Assembly (NCBI GenBank): GCA_036723975.1 | Contig: DAIMGJ010000022.1 | Coordinates: 1-25,320 of the forward strand | Reading direction: 5' to 3' | Source: JAILEN01 sp036723975 | GTDB lineage: Bacteria; Bacillota; Clostridia; Lachnospirales; Lachnospiraceae | Length of the DNA stretch: 25,320 bases | Part shown: piece after piece, positions 23,131 to 25,320 of the stretch | Layout: each line of letters opens with the position of its first letter | Position numbering within the stretch: position 1 is the first letter of the stretch | Translations under genes and position numbers: made by a program | Notes under the pieces: generated by a model | Database searches by the model: none | What the model was told of the DNA's origin: nothing | What the model saw: the letters and a program-made list of their open reading frames with translations, nothing else

Positions 23131-24834
23131 CTATTCAATACCGCTTAAATCAAAAGAGTCCAGCCAGTTCTTGGCAGCTTCACATACACTCTTTAATGTC
23201 TCTTCTTCAAACGGGCTCTTTACATCCGCCCTCTTTAACATATTAAGAACCGTATCGCTTCCGCCCTGTGTAAGATAGGTCATATACTTATCCCATGCAG
23301 CCTGACGGTTATCCTGAATCATTGCCCAGAACTCCAAAGAAACGGTCTGTGCCAAGCAATAATCAATATAGTAAAACGGTCTCTCATAAATGTGACTTTG
23401 TCTCTGCCAAGCCATGCCTTCGCCGTAGAACGGAATCTCTCCGTCCAAGCGTACCCAAGGCATATAAATTCCGGTAAGTTCCTTCCACTTCGCATCACGC
23501 TCTGCAGGGGTCATATCCGGATTCTCGTAGTTGATGTGCTGGAAGTGATCCACCATGGTTCCGTAAGGAATAAACAAAAGGGCTCCTGCCAAATGGCTGT
23601 ATAAATACTTCTTTGTATCCTTTCCGAAAAATTCCTCAGCCCATGGCCACGCAAAAAATTCCATAGACATGGAGTGAATCTCTGCACCTTCCATTCCCGG
23701 ACAAACCGTAGAAGACGGTACGCGGTGTTCATTCATATAATCTTCAAATGCATGTCCTGCCTCGTGTGTTACAACCTCAACATCGCCCTGTGTTCCGTTA
23801 AAGTTTGCAAAGATAAACGGAAGCTTATACTCATAAAGCGGTGCCTGATATCCGCCGCCCGCTTTTCCCTTCTTGGAAAGCACATCCAAAAGATCATTTT
23901 CACGCATCGTACGGAAGAACTTAGAAGTCTCCGGAGAAAGTTCGTCATAGAACTTCTGTCCGGCATTCAAAATATCCTCTGCATCCCCCTGTGGTTTCGG
24001 ATTGCCGGAGCGGAACTCTAAAGCCATATCCGAATAAGAAAGCGGGTACTGCATACCAAGACGCTTTGCCTGGTTCTTTCTGATTTCGGTTGCAACCGGA
24101 ACGAGATATTTAATAACTGCCGCTCTAAACTTTTCTACATCATTTTTGTCAAAGCAGTTTCTATGCATCTTGTAATAGCCAAGTGTCACATAATCGTCCA
24201 TTCCAAGTTTTCTGCCCATAGCAGTACGAACTTTTGTAAGCTCGTCATAAAGACGGTCAAGCTGTTCTTTCTGCTCTTTGTACCACTTACCTTCTGCCTT
24301 CCATGCAGCTTCACGCTTTGCATCATCGGCGTCTGTCTTAAACGGTGTAAGCTGAGAAAGTGTATATACTCCACCTTCAAACGGAATCTGTGCGGAGGCA
24401 ATAAGTTTTCCGTATTCCGTGGAAAGTTTTAATTCTTTTTGCATCTCCGGGATAATCTCCGGTGAAAAACTCTTTTTATCAAGTTCTGCATTTACAAAGA
24501 TAATCTCTCCGTATTCCTTTTCCAACTCTTTGCGGAACGGGGAATCCAAAAGGGCATCCTTCCACTCCTGCCAGTCTTTCTCCAAAGCAGGCATGGTCTC
24601 ATTCCAGTAATCAATTTCCGCTTCATAGAACTTATCGTTGGTATCGATGTCGTGGCGGATATATGCAATGGTATAATTCGTGTCGATGTGTCTGTCATAC
24701 ACATCAAACTCTTCAAACACACTTTTTACTTCTTCGAAGGAAGCTGCTTCCTTCAATCGTTTTGTAAATTCTTTTACAGTCTTTGAAATTTCTTCTTTGT
24801 CAATTCTTTCGTAAGGTAATTCACCAAACTTCAT
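23131..24834 (-). CDS. M3-family oligoendopeptidase (PepF-like)
   Basis: A cytoplasmic zinc peptidase that cuts short peptides, as expected for the M3 family. The zinc motif HEAGH is at about 357-361 of this numbering (E358 catalytic), and the third ligand is probably E385 in GAEIHSMSMEFF. Length 567 residues is normal. I start at ATG 24834 (MKFGELPYERID) with an AAGGGA site upstream. The frame is open to 24918, but that part runs through the tRNA terminator and is not coding. There is no signal peptide. It lies upstream of the four-TM gene and importer 2, so imported peptides could be digested by it; this is inference. Confidence 0.93.
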   Translation of the reverse strand: MKFGELPYERIDKEEISKTVKEFTKRLKEAASFEEVKSVFEEFDVYDRHIDTNYTIAYIRHDIDTNDKFYEAEIDYWNETMPALEKDWQEWKDALLDSPFRKELEKEYGEIIFVNAELDKKSFSPEIIPEMQKELKLSTEYGKLIASAQIPFEGGVYTLSQLTPFKTDADDAKREAAWKAEGKWYKEQKEQLDRLYDELTKVRTAMGRKLGMDDYVTLGYYKMHRNCFDKNDVEKFRAAVIKYLVPVATEIRKNQAKRLGMQYPLSYSDMALEFRSGNPKPQGDAEDILNAGQKFYDELSPETSKFFRTMRENDLLDVLSKKGKAGGGYQAPLYEYKLPFIFANFNGTQGDVEVVTHEAGHAFEDYMNEHRVPSSTVCPGMEGAEIHSMSMEFFAWPWAEEFFGKDTKKYLYSHLAGALLFIPYGTMVDHFQHINYENPDMTPAERDAKWKELTGIYMPWVRLDGEIPFYGEGMAWQRQSHIYERPFYYIDYCLAQTVSLEFWAMIQDNRQAAWDKYMTYLTQGGSDTVLNMLKRADVKSPFEEETLKSVCEAAKNWLDSFDLSGIE

Positions 24835-24863
24835 CTTTTTTCTTCCCTTCTGTTTCTTTTTAT

Positions 24864-24907
24864 AAAACAAAAGGGCCTTGAAACATTTCATTTCAAGGCC
24901 CCTTTTT
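24864..24907 (-). terminator. rho-independent terminator of the tRNA cluster
   Basis: GGGCCTTGAAA pairs perfectly with TTTCAAGGCCC (11 bp) around a seven-base loop. On the minus strand it is followed by TTTTGTTTT. It ends four bases after tRNA-Lys and ahead of the peptidase gene. Confidence 0.9.
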
Positions 24908-24910
24908 AAA

Positions 24911-24983
24911 TGAGACACGGGGGATTCGAACCCCCGACAACCTGATTAAAAGTCAGGTGCTCTACCAACTGAGCTAGTATCCC
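24911..24983 (-). tRNA. tRNA-Lys(TTT)
   Basis: This 73-base cloverleaf has acceptor GGGATAC with GTGTCTC. The anticodon stem CCTGA/TCAGG encloses CTTTTAA, giving TTT (lysine). T arm GGGGGTTCGAATCCCCC. Last gene of the tRNA cluster; CCA is not encoded. Confidence 0.95.
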
Positions 24984-24988
24984 ATATA

Positions 24989-25060
24989 CTGGGCTAGTTG
25001 GATTCGAACCAACGAATGCAGGAATCAAAATCCTGTGCCTTACCGCTTGGCGATAGCCCA
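24989..25060 (-). tRNA. tRNA-Gln(TTG)
   Basis: This 72-base cloverleaf has acceptor TGGGCTA/TAGCCCA and discriminator G. The anticodon stem CAGGA/TCCTG encloses TTTTGAT, giving TTG (glutamine). It lies five bases from tRNA-Lys. Confidence 0.95.
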
Positions 25061-25083
25061 AAATCGGATCAAACGGTAATCAG

Positions 25084-25158
25084 GGTGGATAATGGGATTC
25101 GAACCCATGGCCTCCAGAGCCACAATCTGGCGCGCTAACCAACTGCGCTATACCCACC
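25084..25158 (-). tRNA. tRNA-His(GTG)
   Basis: Acceptor GTGGGTA pairs with TATCCAC, with the extra 5' G opposite C73 that marks histidine tRNAs. The anticodon stem CCAGA/TCTGG encloses TTGTGGC, giving GTG (histidine). Confidence 0.95.
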
Positions 25159-25187
25159 ATAGTTTCGAATGTCTGTAGCTCATCCAA

Positions 25188-25254
25188 TGTGCCTGGAGGG
25201 ATTCAAGACTCGAACCAGCGGCGTTTTGGTTGTGCCGCTCTATGCACCTCCAAA
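25188..25254 (-). pseudogene. degenerate tRNA-like element
   Basis: The 3' part is tRNA-like: GAATCCCTCCAGGCA is identical to the end of the neighbouring tRNA-Arg. The 5' part GTGC-ATAGAGC looks like an acceptor start joined directly to the end of a D arm, as if the D arm were deleted. The arm GCGGC/GCCGC has an 11-base loop, and the base where U33 would be is A in the best 7-base reading. The T arm holds a near-duplicate (TTCGAGTC then TTGAATC). It is probably a decayed tRNA, though a structured small RNA is possible because TGGAGG can pair with CCTCCA around it. Confidence 0.6.
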
Positions 25255-25262
25255 CATATAAG

Positions 25263-25320
<58 letters not shown>

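Noticed and set aside
24835..24918. N-terminal extension of the M3 peptidase
   Set aside because: The extra codons pass through the tRNA terminator; the ATG at 24834 has its own ribosome site and matches the family start.

Overview
The window looks like chromosomal DNA of a low-to-moderate GC Firmicute, most likely a Lachnospiraceae-type gut Clostridium. The evidence is AAGGAGG-type ribosome binding sites, TTGACA/TATAAT-type promoters, lipobox sequences ending in LAAC, 7-TM EAL proteins, hybrid kinases with HPt modules, and clostridial tRNA clusters. The family assignment is inferred from gene style, not from a marker gene. Nearly all genes are on the minus strand. The exceptions are a small GlsB-like membrane protein at the left end and one tRNA-Leu.

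Positions 1-830 hold the GlsB/YeaQ-like gene with its terminator, a GC-rich perfect 63-bp tandem duplication, and a minus-strand tRNA-Leu(AAG) with its own promoter and terminator. Positions 820-3451 hold a two-gene unit: an RsmJ-like 16S rRNA methyltransferase followed by a 7-TM EAL phosphodiesterase of cyclic di-GMP. A plus-strand tRNA-Leu(TAG) follows at 3571-3650. It shares a bidirectional terminator with the signalling block at 3696-8886. That block encodes a soluble hybrid kinase, a membrane hybrid kinase ending in an HPt domain, and a two-receiver protein with no output domain. The gap between the two kinases carries a cluster of DnaA-box sequences.

Positions 9055-22479 hold two complete oligopeptide (Opp/Dpp-type) ABC importers in tandem. 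Importer 1 is transcribed in the order oppB-oppC-oppD-oppF-oppA, with the binding protein last. It has a promoter at about 15012-15039 and a leader with a terminator-like hairpin. Importer 2 is transcribed in the order oppA-oppB-oppC-oppD-oppF-small membrane protein, with the binding protein first and a near-consensus promoter. Its OppC and binding protein are much longer than usual because of inserted extracytoplasmic segments. Directly upstream lie an M3-family oligoendopeptidase and a four-TM protein of unknown function. Together they suggest a peptide uptake and digestion region.

The right end is a minus-strand tRNA cluster: Arg(TCT) (cut by the window edge), a degenerate tRNA-like element, His, Gln and Lys. 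A strong terminator separates it from the peptidase gene. I see no CRISPR array, insertion sequence, phage gene or defence system. The most interesting items are the DnaA-box cluster between the kinases, the tRNA-like relic, the enlarged OppC/OppA pair, the output-less phosphorelay and the hairpin-containing leader of importer 1.
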